A stretch of DNA of 11,314 nt, taken from positions 1 to 11,314 of the forward strand of contig QMRV01000060.1 of assembly GCA_003649445.1 (NCBI GenBank). The letters run 5' to 3'. The notes under the pieces are model-generated. The model made no database searches. It was not told the origin of the DNA and saw only the letters and a list, made by a program, of their open reading frames with translations. Positions 1-6,019 of this stretch are shown here, piece by piece; within the stretch, counting starts at the first letter, position 1; each line of letters opens with the position of its first letter. Source of the stretch: Thermoprotei archaeon (GTDB lineage Archaea > Thermoproteota > Thermoprotei > Thermofilales > B15-G2). The translations under genes and the position numbers were made by a program.

Positions 1-40
1 CTACAGTTTGGGCAATAGTAAATTTATGGAAGATCGAAAA

Positions 41-376
41 TTATTCTGAGGAAGAAATCCATATGTGTGTTTTGTTTCCGTAGATGGTTATTTGTGGTCC
101 GTAGGCTTTTGATGGTATTATTTTTCTTTTTGTGTTTATTTTAATGGAGGCTTCTGTTCCGCTTATTTTTACTGTTATGTGTGTTTGGTTTAAGGTTACT
201 GTGTAGGGGGCTCCGAGTGATATTACTCGGTAGCCGTAAGTGTCTTCTATTTCTTTCGCAAGCCAGAAAGCTACAGCGTAGGGCTTAGTTAATGTTCTTT
301 GAACTAGTGGTGGTGTCGATAGAGCCAGTAGAGCTATAATTGCTATAGAAATAATTACGATTGTCGTGCTTTCCAT
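41..376 (-). CDS. Small membrane-anchored protein with exposed beta-rich domain (hypothetical)
   Basis: 111 residues from an ATG. Residues about 5-21 form one hydrophobic segment, probably a membrane anchor or uncleaved signal. The rest (about 33-111) is polar, beta-rich and Thr/Ile-rich, with two N-glycosylation sequons (N63-Q-T, N101-K-T), so it probably lies outside the cell or on a particle surface. No known family was recognised; the single N-terminal hydrophobic helix plus beta domain resembles archaeal pilin-like or surface proteins, but no prepilin cleavage motif is evident. It shares its layout and short blocks (A-x-x-x-x-I/L-A-x-x-I-E after the anchor, then an N-x-T-x-I-x-I/V-K-I strand) with the partial gene at the right edge. 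It lies 13 bp after the upstream winged-helix gene and may be last in that operon, or use its own CTTAAA box about 26 bp upstream. Confidence 0.7.
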   Translation of the reverse strand: MESTTIVIISIAIIALLALSTPPLVQRTLTKPYAVAFWLAKEIEDTYGYRVISLGAPYTVTLNQTHITVKISGTEASIKINTKRKIIPSKAYGPQITIYGNKTHIWISSSE

Positions 377-389
377 AGTGTACTGCTCT

Positions 390-965
390 TTAAAAACTGT
401 TTAAGTAGACTTTAACTTTCTGTTTATTCAAGTCTCTAATATAGAAGACTACTTGATCTGGCAACCACTTTCTTAAGGCTAGTATTTTCTGTGTGAAACA
501 CTTCCAGTCTGATGTAGCCACGTAGATTACTCGGCTTTTAGCAAGTATTGGAGCGAGGTCTAGTAACATTTGAGCCAGGTTATTGAAGCAGAAGCCTTCC
601 AAATAGTATCCTGAGGGATATTTTGCTTTAAGCAGTACTCTAGGTACACTATACTTCGACCAAGAATAAGTTTTGAATAGGTAGCGGTAAGTAGATTCGC
701 CTCTAGGAGTCAAGTAAACAACACTTCTCAGCCTACTACGCACGCATATTTTGCCTACATTCACTAATTTCTTTTCGCGGAGACTTCGAAAAACAGTACT
801 AGCTTTAAGTGCTTCTGGAAAATAGAAAAAATCAATACAGCCAATTTTCCTTAAAAGTCTTGCCTCGAGCTGAGTTAGCGCTAAGCATGGAGGCGGACTG
901 AGCAAGCGCTTGAGGTAGCTGTAGAGTTCTCTAATTTTCTTTGATTCTTCTAGCTCTACGCTCAT
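390..965 (-). CDS. Winged-helix domain protein of unknown function
   Basis: 191 residues from an ATG that overlaps the stop of the Cas4-like gene as ATGA, which indicates translational coupling. Residues about 28-95 look like a winged helix: helices over 30-41 and 48-66, then a beta wing around V82-V83-Y84-L85-T86-P87-R88-G89, the usual end of MarR/PadR-like winged helices. Residues 120-185 appear alpha/beta (strand V146-I147-Y148-V149-A150, helix 155-167, strand V172-V173-F174-Y175) and match no family I recognise. The position next to a nuclease suggests a DNA-binding partner or regulator of it; this is inference from context only. Confidence 0.75.
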   Translation of the reverse strand: MSVELEESKKIRELYSYLKRLLSPPPCLALTQLEARLLRKIGCIDFFYFPEALKASTVFRSLREKKLVNVGKICVRSRLRSVVYLTPRGESTYRYLFKTYSWSKYSVPRVLLKAKYPSGYYLEGFCFNNLAQMLLDLAPILAKSRVIYVATSDWKCFTQKILALRKWLPDQVVFYIRDLNKQKVKVYLNSF

Positions 966-1852
966 AGTACAGCCACCAGTGTTTTCTGCTTAGATAAACA
1001 GGGATAGGTTCCGTGTACTGCTCTGAAACTTCGGCAACTATTGATGTAGGGGCATTTGAGGCATTTTTCTCCCATAGGGTATTCCCCGATACTTGCTAAG
1101 AACTCGTCCCAGTTTCTACAGGCGCTAGGGTAGTTAATGCATAGAGGCCTTACTTCACAGCTGTCACATACTTTCGCTTTTTCTCCACGACTATTTCTTA
1201 GCGCCGGGGGCTCTGGCGGAGGCTCATTTAGCGAAACGATCTTCAGTACTCTCTTAAAGTACTTTTCAAGTAGCTTCGAGTCGAGTTTTACTTCTATTAC
1301 TTTAAGCGGGTACACGAGGTAGCCTCTATTTGCTCCTAAGAGCTTCTCGTAGAGCATTAACTGGAGTCTGTACCCCAAGTGTTCTCTGTACCCAGTTTTA
1401 ATTTCAAAGGGAATACCGTCTAAAGTAAAGTCAATGTATCCTCTAACAAAGTAGCCGCAGTACTCTCCTTCAACCAAGACATCTGGCTCAATGCTTAATC
1501 CAAGTGAATCGAGGTACTCTATGTAGATTTCATGTATCTTTAAGCCTCTAGCAATACTTCTAAGTCCTTTTTCACCGACAATAAGTGCTCCTAGTTTATG
1601 CTGCAGCCAAAGCTTCTTAGCGCAGTAAAAGTATGCTGAAAAATAGCTAGGCCAGAAACACTCACTGTTATCCTGTTTAATAAAATAGAGTAGCTTACCG
1701 CTCACCCTCTTTACTTCAAGTACAAATTCTCCACCAGAATACTGTTTCAGCTCTTCTATGATTTCAGCTAAAGGCTTCTCACAGTACTCCTTCTCGATCT
1801 TTTTGATGTCAATAACACTCTGTAGAGGCTTTATACATATAGTCGAGCTCAC
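962..1852 (-). CDS. Cas4-like PD-(D/E)XK nuclease with Fe-S cluster cysteines
   Basis: Cas4/RecB-family nuclease, expected to act as a metal-dependent 5'-3' DNA exonuclease or endonuclease. Numbered from the GTG at 1852 (296 aa): first Fe-S cysteine C77 in a Y-C-x3-L-W-L context typical of Cas4, RecB motif H107, D141 in G-Y-I-D, E150-x-K152, and the Q164-x3-Y168 motif. The matching C-terminal cysteines are C229-x2-C232-x5-C238. A second C-x2-C-x5-C set follows (C264, C267, C273), plus C245 and C285, which is more than Cas4 needs. The first 60 or so residues are an extra N-terminal region. The frame is open to an ATG at 1906, but I prefer 1852: a TTTTTAAG box lies 26 bp upstream of it, and the ATG at 1906 abuts the divergent gene's TATA box. 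No cas1, cas2 or CRISPR array is present, so this is a stand-alone, virus/plasmid-type Cas4 homologue. Confidence 0.85.
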   Translation of the reverse strand: MSSTICIKPLQSVIDIKKIEKEYCEKPLAEIIEELKQYSGGEFVLEVKRVSGKLLYFIKQDNSECFWPSYFSAYFYCAKKLWLQHKLGALIVGEKGLRSIARGLKIHEIYIEYLDSLGLSIEPDVLVEGEYCGYFVRGYIDFTLDGIPFEIKTGYREHLGYRLQLMLYEKLLGANRGYLVYPLKVIEVKLDSKLLEKYFKRVLKIVSLNEPPPEPPALRNSRGEKAKVCDSCEVRPLCINYPSACRNWDEFLASIGEYPMGEKCLKCPYINSCRSFRAVHGTYPCLSKQKTLVAVL

Positions 1853-1874
1853 CCATCTCACCGGAATAAGCTTT

Positions 1875-1882
1875 CTTAAAAA
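1875..1882 (-). promoter_or_regulatory. TATA box of the Cas4-like gene (promoter family A)
   Basis: TTTTTAAG on the minus strand, centred 26 bp upstream of the in-frame GTG at 1852, the usual archaeal TATA-to-start-site distance. GGTGA (1858-1862) and GGGTGAGCTCGA (1843-1854) follow, as in the promoters at 1906 and 3412. It implies a leaderless mRNA starting at or next to the GTG. Confidence 0.6.
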
Positions 1883-1905
1883 TCGCTGAAGCCTCCTCGC
1901 CTTCA

Positions 1906-1913
1906 TTTTTAAG
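1906..1913 (+). promoter_or_regulatory. TATA box of the first small winged-helix gene (promoter family A)
   Basis: TTTTTAAG centred about 27 bp upstream of the GTG start at 1937. It is followed by TTATTC, GGTGA (1925-1929) and GGGTGGGCTCGA (1935-1946). The same elements in the same order occur in the divergent promoter at 1875-1882. Confidence 0.6.
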
Positions 1914-1936
1914 CAATTATTCTCGGTGAAGCGGGG

Positions 1937-2245
1937 GTGGGCTCGAGTAAAGCAGTTGTCGTCTTAAAATACGATCATTTAGTAAACATGGTTAAAGAAT
2001 ATCTCCGCGAAAGAATAGGGAAAGAAAGGGGCTCAGTACTAGTCGTCAAAACAAAACACTTAGTGAAGTATGCTGAAAGAAAAGGCATAACGTGTCTACA
2101 TAGTAGTTCGCGTAGAAGTATTCTCCTACACATACTCTTAAACGATCTAGGCGAAGCAGTAGTTTCAGCAGAAATTCGCGACAGCAACCACGCACTTAAA
2201 GTAATTTATGATAAGAGAAAGCTCAAGAGACTTCTCTCGATTTAA
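1937..2245 (+). CDS. Small winged-helix-like DNA-binding protein (copy 1)
   Basis: 102 basic residues from a GTG. Predicted helix 14-27, then G-S-V-L-V-V-K-T strand (32-39), helix 40-49, helix 57-71 (S-S-S-R-R-S-I-L-L-H-I-L-L) and a beta hairpin about 74-92: a plausible winged-helix order. No named family was recognised. The downstream protein shows the same order of elements and a similar G-x-L-x-V-x...K-x3-R core, so the two look like tandem paralogues. Transcribed divergently from the Cas4-like gene with a near-identical promoter, so it may regulate that gene or be expressed with it. The GTG start is supported by the TATA box 27 bp upstream. Confidence 0.7.
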   Translation: MGSSKAVVVLKYDHLVNMVKEYLRERIGKERGSVLVVKTKHLVKYAERKGITCLHSSSRRSILLHILLNDLGEAVVSAEIRDSNHALKVIYDKRKLKRLLSI

Positions 2246-2261
2246 ATACTTCTTTTTCTCT

Positions 2262-2549
2262 ATGAGCGAATGGCACTCACTTCTCCGTGTTCTCTCATAT
2301 ATGGTTAAAAGAACCAGAGGTAACACTCTCTACGTAACCTACCGAGACGTCTACAAAATATGTATTAGGTTAAATGTTAAGCCGCCATCACCCTACAAGC
2401 TACACAAACTAATGAAGACATATAATGTACAAAAAGACTGTAGTTTCATTAGAGGGGGTAAAGTTACATGGATTCTGAGGAAGAATACTGTTCTCTGGAA
2501 GCTTCTAGAAGAATCAATGTACACTGATATTTTAGCTAAAATAAAGTAA
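2262..2549 (+). CDS. Small winged-helix-like DNA-binding protein (copy 2)
   Basis: 95 residues from the ATG at 2262, 16 bp after the previous stop. The frame is open further upstream to 2208, but that start would overlap the preceding gene by 38 bp and add a sequence unlike its paralogue, so the ATG is preferred. Layout: helix 5-17, strand G20-N-T-L-Y-V-T, helix 27-36, S43-containing helix 43-54, hairpin 60-73, C-terminal helix 76-94. It aligns with the preceding protein through G-(S/N)-x-L-x-V and the two following helices. Role unknown; probably a DNA-binding regulator of the element. It ends one base before the end of the convergent recombinase gene. Confidence 0.68.
   Translation: MSEWHSLLRVLSYMVKRTRGNTLYVTYRDVYKICIRLNVKPPSPYKLHKLMKTYNVQKDCSFIRGGKVTWILRKNTVLWKLLEESMYTDILAKIK
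2528..2543. repeat. 16-bp perfect palindrome at a convergent gene junction
   Basis: TATTTTAGCTAAAATA is perfectly self-complementary. It lies in the last codons of the second small winged-helix gene, just past the end of the convergent serine recombinase gene. It could be a transcript-end hairpin, a protein-binding site, or coincidence in AT-rich sequence. Confidence 0.5.
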
Positions 2550-2550
2550 G

Positions 2551-3267
2551 CTAGCCTCGCTGAATATCTTTTAGCAGTTTTCTTACGGCATCATAGCTTT
2601 TTGGTGCTTTAGGATACTTCCTGTACATATCGCTGAAGTGGTCTAAAATCAGCTTCTTTATTTGGTAAATAGGCACTCTTAGCCTTAAATAAGGCTTAAG
2701 AAAATTACTCACATATTCTCTCGCCTTCTCATAGTCTTCTCTAGTAAGCTCACGGAAACTGCTTTTCTCACTCAAGTAGAGAGCAATATAGTGTAGTAGT
2801 GTAGGTCTATAGTAGAGCTTGCCTTCTCTCTTAAGCCTACTCATACCTACTCTCGTTCTCCTTTTAATGTCTTCAACGTACATTTCAGCAAACCATAAGA
2901 AATCCATTATAATCTTCTTTTTCATCATTGGATCTAAGTCATAGTTGAGGAAATCCATTCCAGCGAAATAGAAGTTGAAGCCTTCTTCAGCTAAGAGCTT
3001 TAACTCATTTAATCCTTCTTCTACGCTCCTAGCAAGCCTGCTTAAGTCATAAAATACTATTGTTTTAATATTATTCTCTTTACAAAATTTAAGCATTGCC
3101 TTATAGCCTTCGTGTTTTCTTGGAGGTACTTGACCGCTTACTGCTTCATCGCTAAAAAATCCTAGTATATTTAGTTTCTTTTTCTCTGCAAAAGAAAGTA
3201 TTGCCTGTTTTTGATTTTCTACTGTTTCGTCTTCTTGACTCACTCTCAAGTAAGCTACAGCTTTCAC
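2551..3267 (-). CDS. Stand-alone serine recombinase (resolvase/invertase family)
   Basis: Site-specific recombinase that cuts through a covalent 5'-phosphoserine intermediate. Numbered from the GTG at 3267 (238 aa): A-Y-L-R8-V-S10 holds the nucleophile S10 and R8, matching the gamma-delta resolvase positions; R50 lies in the D-E-A-V-S-G...P-P-R loop; Y73-D-L-S-R77-L-A-R80 is the second catalytic arginine block; a long E-helix (about 115-150) ends in the basic I-K-R-R-T-R-V-G-M. The C-terminal 80 residues are mostly helical and basic, a probable DNA-binding domain. The frame extends to a GTG at 3291, but an AAATTTAA box at 3292-3299 sits 28 bp upstream of 3267, favouring the shorter form. There is no tnpB partner and no N-terminal MerR domain, so it is not IS607-type. 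Probably it integrates the element or resolves its multimers. Confidence 0.88.
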   Translation of the reverse strand: MKAVAYLRVSQEDETVENQKQAILSFAEKKKLNILGFFSDEAVSGQVPPRKHEGYKAMLKFCKENNIKTIVFYDLSRLARSVEEGLNELKLLAEEGFNFYFAGMDFLNYDLDPMMKKKIIMDFLWFAEMYVEDIKRRTRVGMSRLKREGKLYYRPTLLHYIALYLSEKSSFRELTREDYEKAREYVSNFLKPYLRLRVPIYQIKKLILDHFSDMYRKYPKAPKSYDAVRKLLKDIQRG

Positions 3268-3291
3268 TTGTTTAGGAAAAGTCCCTTTCAC

Positions 3292-3299
3292 TTAAATTT
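3292..3299 (-). promoter_or_regulatory. TATA box of the serine recombinase gene
   Basis: AAATTTAA on the minus strand, centred 28 bp before the GTG at 3267. It would put transcription start after the alternative GTG at 3291, which is the reason for choosing the shorter protein. Confidence 0.5.
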
Positions 3300-3411
3300 T
3301 TGGCTAAAGAACCTTCTCCGAAGAAACGGAAGCCCTCTTACAGTCACCTACGGTAAAGCGCCCCCTTCTCCAAAAATCTCATACTTTGACCCAAAAACAT
3401 CACTTGGTCTA

Positions 3412-3419
3412 TTTAAAAA
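3412..3419 (+). promoter_or_regulatory. TATA box and start region of the KaiC-like gene (promoter family A)
   Basis: TTTAAAAA centred about 28 bp upstream of the GTG at 3444, followed by TTTATTTT, GGTGG (3432-3436) and GGGTGAGCTCGA (3442-3453) spanning the start codon. The last block is identical over 12 bases to that at the Cas4-like start. The rest of 3300-3411 has no gene; CCTTCTCC occurs twice there (3312, 3364). Confidence 0.6.
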
Positions 3420-3443
3420 CCTGTTTATTTTGGTGGTGGGAGG

Positions 3444-4187
3444 GTGAGCTCGAAAATAGAGAGAATACCTACTGGTATAGAGCTTCTTGACAAGTATCTT
3501 CAGGGAGGAATACCTAAGCATTCATGGGTATTCATAGCAGGAGAACCAGGTACAGGGAAAAGCATACTTTGCTTACATACAGCTAACACAGCTCTCTCGA
3601 AAAACATTTGCCCGGTAGTCTACGTGACAACTGAGCAAAACTTTCAGAGTCTAGTAAAGCAAGCAGAACAGTTCAACATGCACTTCAACGGATTTAAAGA
3701 CAAAGGAACACTGCACATAGTTGATATTTTCGAGCTGAGAAGCCACGCTTACGAAAAGAAAAGTAAGGCGAAGTACCCTGACCCACTTGATGTAGGTAAC
3801 TTAGTAGACTACTTATGGAGTCTTGTTAGAGAAAAGCGGATAAGAGAGCCATTAATCATAATTGATTCACTGAGCGCTTTCTGGGTAGATAAGCCTGCTA
3901 TGGCTAGGCGTATCACATACAATATGAAAGTTCGCTTAGCTAAAATGCAGCCAACAGTAATTGCTACACTACAGTACGCTGTTACTACAGGAGGAAGCTT
4001 CGGTTTTGGAGCAGAACACATAGCCGACGGAATAATTCAGCTAAACTTTGACAACATTGAGAAAACAAAACAGATCAAAAGATGGGGCATTATCAAGAAA
4101 ATGAGGCTGACAAACCATTATAAGAGGGCATGGAGCTTCGATATTAAGCCGAAGCAAGGCTTTGTTATATTAAACGAATCTAATTAA
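3444..4187 (+). CDS. Single-domain KaiC/RadA-like RecA-superfamily ATPase
   Basis: 247 residues, about one KaiC domain. I-P-T-G-I-E-L-L-D (8-16) and G-G-I-P open the fold as in KaiC/RadA proteins; Walker A is G33-E-P-G-T-G-K-S40; the strand V-T-T-E64-Q carries the likely catalytic Glu (KaiC usually has two acidic residues here); Walker B is L137-I-I-I-D141-S-L-S; the G-A-E-H-I-A-D-G-I-I-Q-L (189-200) and K-K-M-R-L-T (218-223) segments are typical of the KaiC-like branch. No membrane segment. Archaeal homologues include RadA/RadB paralogues and ArlH; with no archaellum genes nearby, a DNA-linked or regulatory role for the element is more likely, though this is inference. GTG start with a TATA box 28 bp upstream. 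Its last 18 bp overlap the convergent RNase H-like gene. Confidence 0.88.
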   Translation: MSSKIERIPTGIELLDKYLQGGIPKHSWVFIAGEPGTGKSILCLHTANTALSKNICPVVYVTTEQNFQSLVKQAEQFNMHFNGFKDKGTLHIVDIFELRSHAYEKKSKAKYPDPLDVGNLVDYLWSLVREKRIREPLIIIDSLSAFWVDKPAMARRITYNMKVRLAKMQPTVIATLQYAVTTGGSFGFGAEHIADGIIQLNFDNIEKTKQIKRWGIIKKMRLTNHYKRAWSFDIKPKQGFVILNESN

Positions 4188-4847
4188 TTTAATCTTATTT
4201 ATCTTTTTTAACAGTCTTTTTATTATTTTAGAGGCTTCTCTTCTGCTTGTGAACTCGTTTACTTCTATTTGCTCATCTAGCTTCTTTGCTAGTGTTTTAA
4301 TTAACTTCAATTGTTTTTCTGTAATTAAGTACTTTCCGTAGGTTTCTAAGACACGTGTTTTATTGTTTTCACAGTAGCTGTAATATGCTCTCCAAGAATA
4401 TTTTCTAGCAGGATTTTCTTCACCGGGAATCCACTCGTAGGCTATTTCTATGTTCTTTGCGAGCTCTTCGACTTCTCTGTAGTAGTTTATTATGTTGGGT
4501 GACTTGACTGAAGTTTTTCCTGTTAGCTGGTCTATGAATACTCTATTATCGCTTTTTACAGTTATTTTACTCGATATTTTCTTAAAGAACTTCAAGAAAC
4601 ATATTAAAGCGATATAGTATGCTTGGAAGTGATTATAGCCTATGCCTATTACTTTACTTTCAGTGAAAACTATTTTATTGTTGGAGTAAGCCAGTATTCC
4701 GTAGCAAGCTATAGCCCCGTTTACTGGCTCTGATAAGCCATGAATATAAGCTACTATACTGCCGTATGCTAGTAGAGGAGTTCTACATATAGGACATACG
4801 ATAGCCTCGTCTGCTACTGGGAAGTGGCATACGGGACACTCTATCAC
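4170..4847 (-). CDS. Zinc-ribbon plus degenerate RNase H-fold protein
   Basis: 225 residues. An N-terminal zinc ribbon has C4-x2-C7 and C18-x2-C21. Residues 30-155 follow an RNase HI layout: strand I-V-A-Y-I-H36-G, helix Q75-A-Y-Y-I-A-L-I, V-K-S-D100-N, and W139-I-P-G-E-E-N145-P-A-R148. Against the family's D-E-D-D active site only D100 remains; the first Asp is H36, the Glu falls on Y77, and the last Asp falls on R148. It is therefore probably not a nuclease but an RNA/DNA-hybrid or nucleic-acid binder. The C-terminal 50 residues (I-T-E-K-Q-L-K-L-I-K-T-L-A, then E-F-T-S-R-R-E-A-S-K-I-I) resemble a small helical module common at the ends of phage nucleic-acid-binding proteins. Last gene of the five-gene operon, coupled to the preceding gene by ATGA. 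Confidence 0.75.
   Translation of the reverse strand: MIECPVCHFPVADEAIVCPICRTPLLAYGSIVAYIHGLSEPVNGAIACYGILAYSNNKIVFTESKVIGIGYNHFQAYYIALICFLKFFKKISSKITVKSDNRVFIDQLTGKTSVKSPNIINYYREVEELAKNIEIAYEWIPGEENPARKYSWRAYYSYCENNKTRVLETYGKYLITEKQLKLIKTLAKKLDEQIEVNEFTSRREASKIIKRLLKKINKIKLIRFV
4194..4231 (+). terminator. T-rich terminator candidate after the KaiC-like gene
   Basis: Several T runs on the plus strand (including TCTTTTTTA and TCTTTTTATTATTTTA) begin a few bases past the stop. Archaeal RNA polymerase terminates at such tracts. They lie inside the 3' end of the convergent gene. Confidence 0.4.
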
Positions 4848-5083
4848 GCTTCTTTATTGCTTATTAAGTGCCAGTTGTTGACTACTCCTTCTGTTACTTC
4901 GTAGCCCATTTCTATTAGTATGGGTTCTAGTTTTTTAGCTAGTATTGGTACTGCTTTTCTTTTTTCAACGCCGTATTTTTTAGAGAGATTTGATAAAATA
5001 CTGTCTACTATTGTGTGGGTTTCGGGGTTTTTCCAGAGGTCTATTACTAGGCGTAGTATTCCTACTGACCAGTACTTATTCAT
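4844..5083 (-). CDS. Small helical protein of unknown function
   Basis: 79 residues, predicted mainly helical (4-17, 22-37, 41-60), with a G-Y-E-V turn and a hydrophilic end. No motif was recognised. It overlaps the preceding gene by 8 bp and the next by 4 bp, so it is very likely a real, translated operon member. It may be a partner of the RNase H-like or coiled-coil protein; there is no direct evidence for this. Confidence 0.65.
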   Translation of the reverse strand: MNKYWSVGILRLVIDLWKNPETHTIVDSILSNLSKKYGVEKRKAVPILAKKLEPILIEMGYEVTEGVVNNWHLISNKEA

Positions 5084-5261
5084 GTACTCTTTTATTGCCT
5101 TGAGTAGAGGGTTCTCTGTTTTGAAAAAACTTCATTTTCTCCTCAATAGCATTCAACCGCTCTTCAATTAAAACAGTTTTCTTCTCGAGTTCACTTAGCT
5201 TAGCTGAAAGTTCTTCAAGCTTTTTAACAATATTGAATAATAGTGCCTCCACGGGGATCAC
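5076..5261 (-). CDS. Short coiled-coil protein
   Basis: 61 residues from a GTG. Residues 5-47 form one continuous helix with a heptad pattern of Leu/Ile (L-E-E-L-S-A-K-L-S-E-L-E-K and I-E-E-R-L-N-A-I-E-E-K), so it probably dimerises or bridges other subunits. GTG start, 4-bp overlap with the previous stop (GGTGA holds both). Small coiled-coil proteins of this kind are frequent in archaeal plasmids and viruses; function unknown. Confidence 0.68.
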   Translation of the reverse strand: MIPVEALLFNIVKKLEELSAKLSELEKKTVLIEERLNAIEEKMKFFQNREPSTQGNKRVHE

Positions 5262-6019
5262 CTAATAGACTCTACGAGAAGATTAAGTAGCTCTAGTAGC
5301 TCTTTTCTAGAAATTTTTCCCTCCTTGTACATTTCTTCGAGCTCGTCAACAGAAATCTCATTGCTCTTGACCATTTCTTTGAGTCTGTTTAAACTGTATT
5401 CTTTGCTGGAGGCTTCTTTCACTATTTCTTCTTCCTTAGCTTCTGCTTCTTTAGGCTCTTCTTCTATTACTTTAAAGTACATTAAGTCTACTACGTTTGG
5501 TCCACTACTTGATTTCCGTATATTGCCTACGAATTTTATGAGTGTACCGTCTGGTAGAGTGAGTAGTTTTGCGCTTCTTCTAGAGTAGCAGAAAGCTAGG
5601 TACTGCTCACCTATTTCTCTAGTATTTTTGTCTAGTACGTTTATCCAGACTGAGGTCCCCGTGCGACTGTGTTCTATTATGCCGTACTCGTAGTCGAGGT
5701 CGAGTTCTCCGCTACGGGGCTTAACTTCCTCAATATACTGTATTCTAGCGCCAATATAGTCTGCTGTAATCTCGGCTAACTTGTCTTCTTTAATTAATTC
5801 ACCTATCTGCTTTATTTGCTCCTCGTTATTTCTTTTAAAAACTTGCATAACAAAAAGTCTACTATTTTTAGCTAAGAGAAGTAAAGCGTCATTTGTTCTC
5901 TCAAGAACATCGAGTACAGTAAAAGATTCTTTCTCGGTAGTGAGGAAGACTGGTTTTCTGCCTTTAATAATGTTTTCACGAAGCCTCTTCAGCGCCTCAA
6001 TATACTCGCGCTCACTCAT
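5258..6019 (-). CDS. Beta-rich (possibly OB-fold) protein with SHOCT-like tail
   Basis: 253 residues. Helical N-terminus (4-18) and an alpha/beta region to about 80. Residues 87-186 are strand-rich (A-R-I-Q-Y-I-E-E-V, Y-G-I-I-E-H, S-V-W-I-N-V-L-D, Q-Y-L-A-F-C-Y, T-L-I-K-F-V-G-N-I, V-D-L-M-Y-F-K-V-I), an order compatible with an OB fold and so with single-stranded nucleic-acid binding; this is pattern inference, not a family match. An acidic linker (187-205) leads to two short helices (209-253: I-S-V-D-E-L-E-E-M-Y-K-E-G-K-I-S-R-K-E-L) resembling a SHOCT-type module, usually a protein-interaction or oligomerisation element. Central gene of the five-gene operon; it overlaps both neighbours (8 and 4 bp). 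GGTGAGGGG just before the ATG is a good Shine-Dalgarno. Confidence 0.65.
   Translation of the reverse strand: MSEREYIEALKRLRENIIKGRKPVFLTTEKESFTVLDVLERTNDALLLLAKNSRLFVMQVFKRNNEEQIKQIGELIKEDKLAEITADYIGARIQYIEEVKPRSGELDLDYEYGIIEHSRTGTSVWINVLDKNTREIGEQYLAFCYSRRSAKLLTLPDGTLIKFVGNIRKSSSGPNVVDLMYFKVIEEEPKEAEAKEEEIVKEASSKEYSLNRLKEMVKSNEISVDELEEMYKEGKISRKELLELLNLLVESIR

Noticed and set aside
962..1852. Reading the Cas4-like gene as part of a CRISPR-Cas locus
   Set aside because: No cas1, cas2, effector genes or spaced direct repeats occur in the window; Cas4 homologues are common on archaeal viruses and plasmids.
2551..3291. IS607 family insertion sequence
   Set aside because: The recombinase has no N-terminal MerR-like domain and no tnpB gene or TnpB fragment lies beside it.
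3211..3447. Plus-strand frame of 78 codons across the recombinase start and its upstream region
   Set aside because: It is antisense to conserved recombinase codons, crosses the promoters for both neighbours, and its protein has no recognisable motif.
3444..4187. ArlH (archaellum ATPase) identity for the KaiC-like gene
   Set aside because: No other archaellum genes are nearby; the sequence shows only general KaiC/RadA-branch motifs, so the specific name is not supported.
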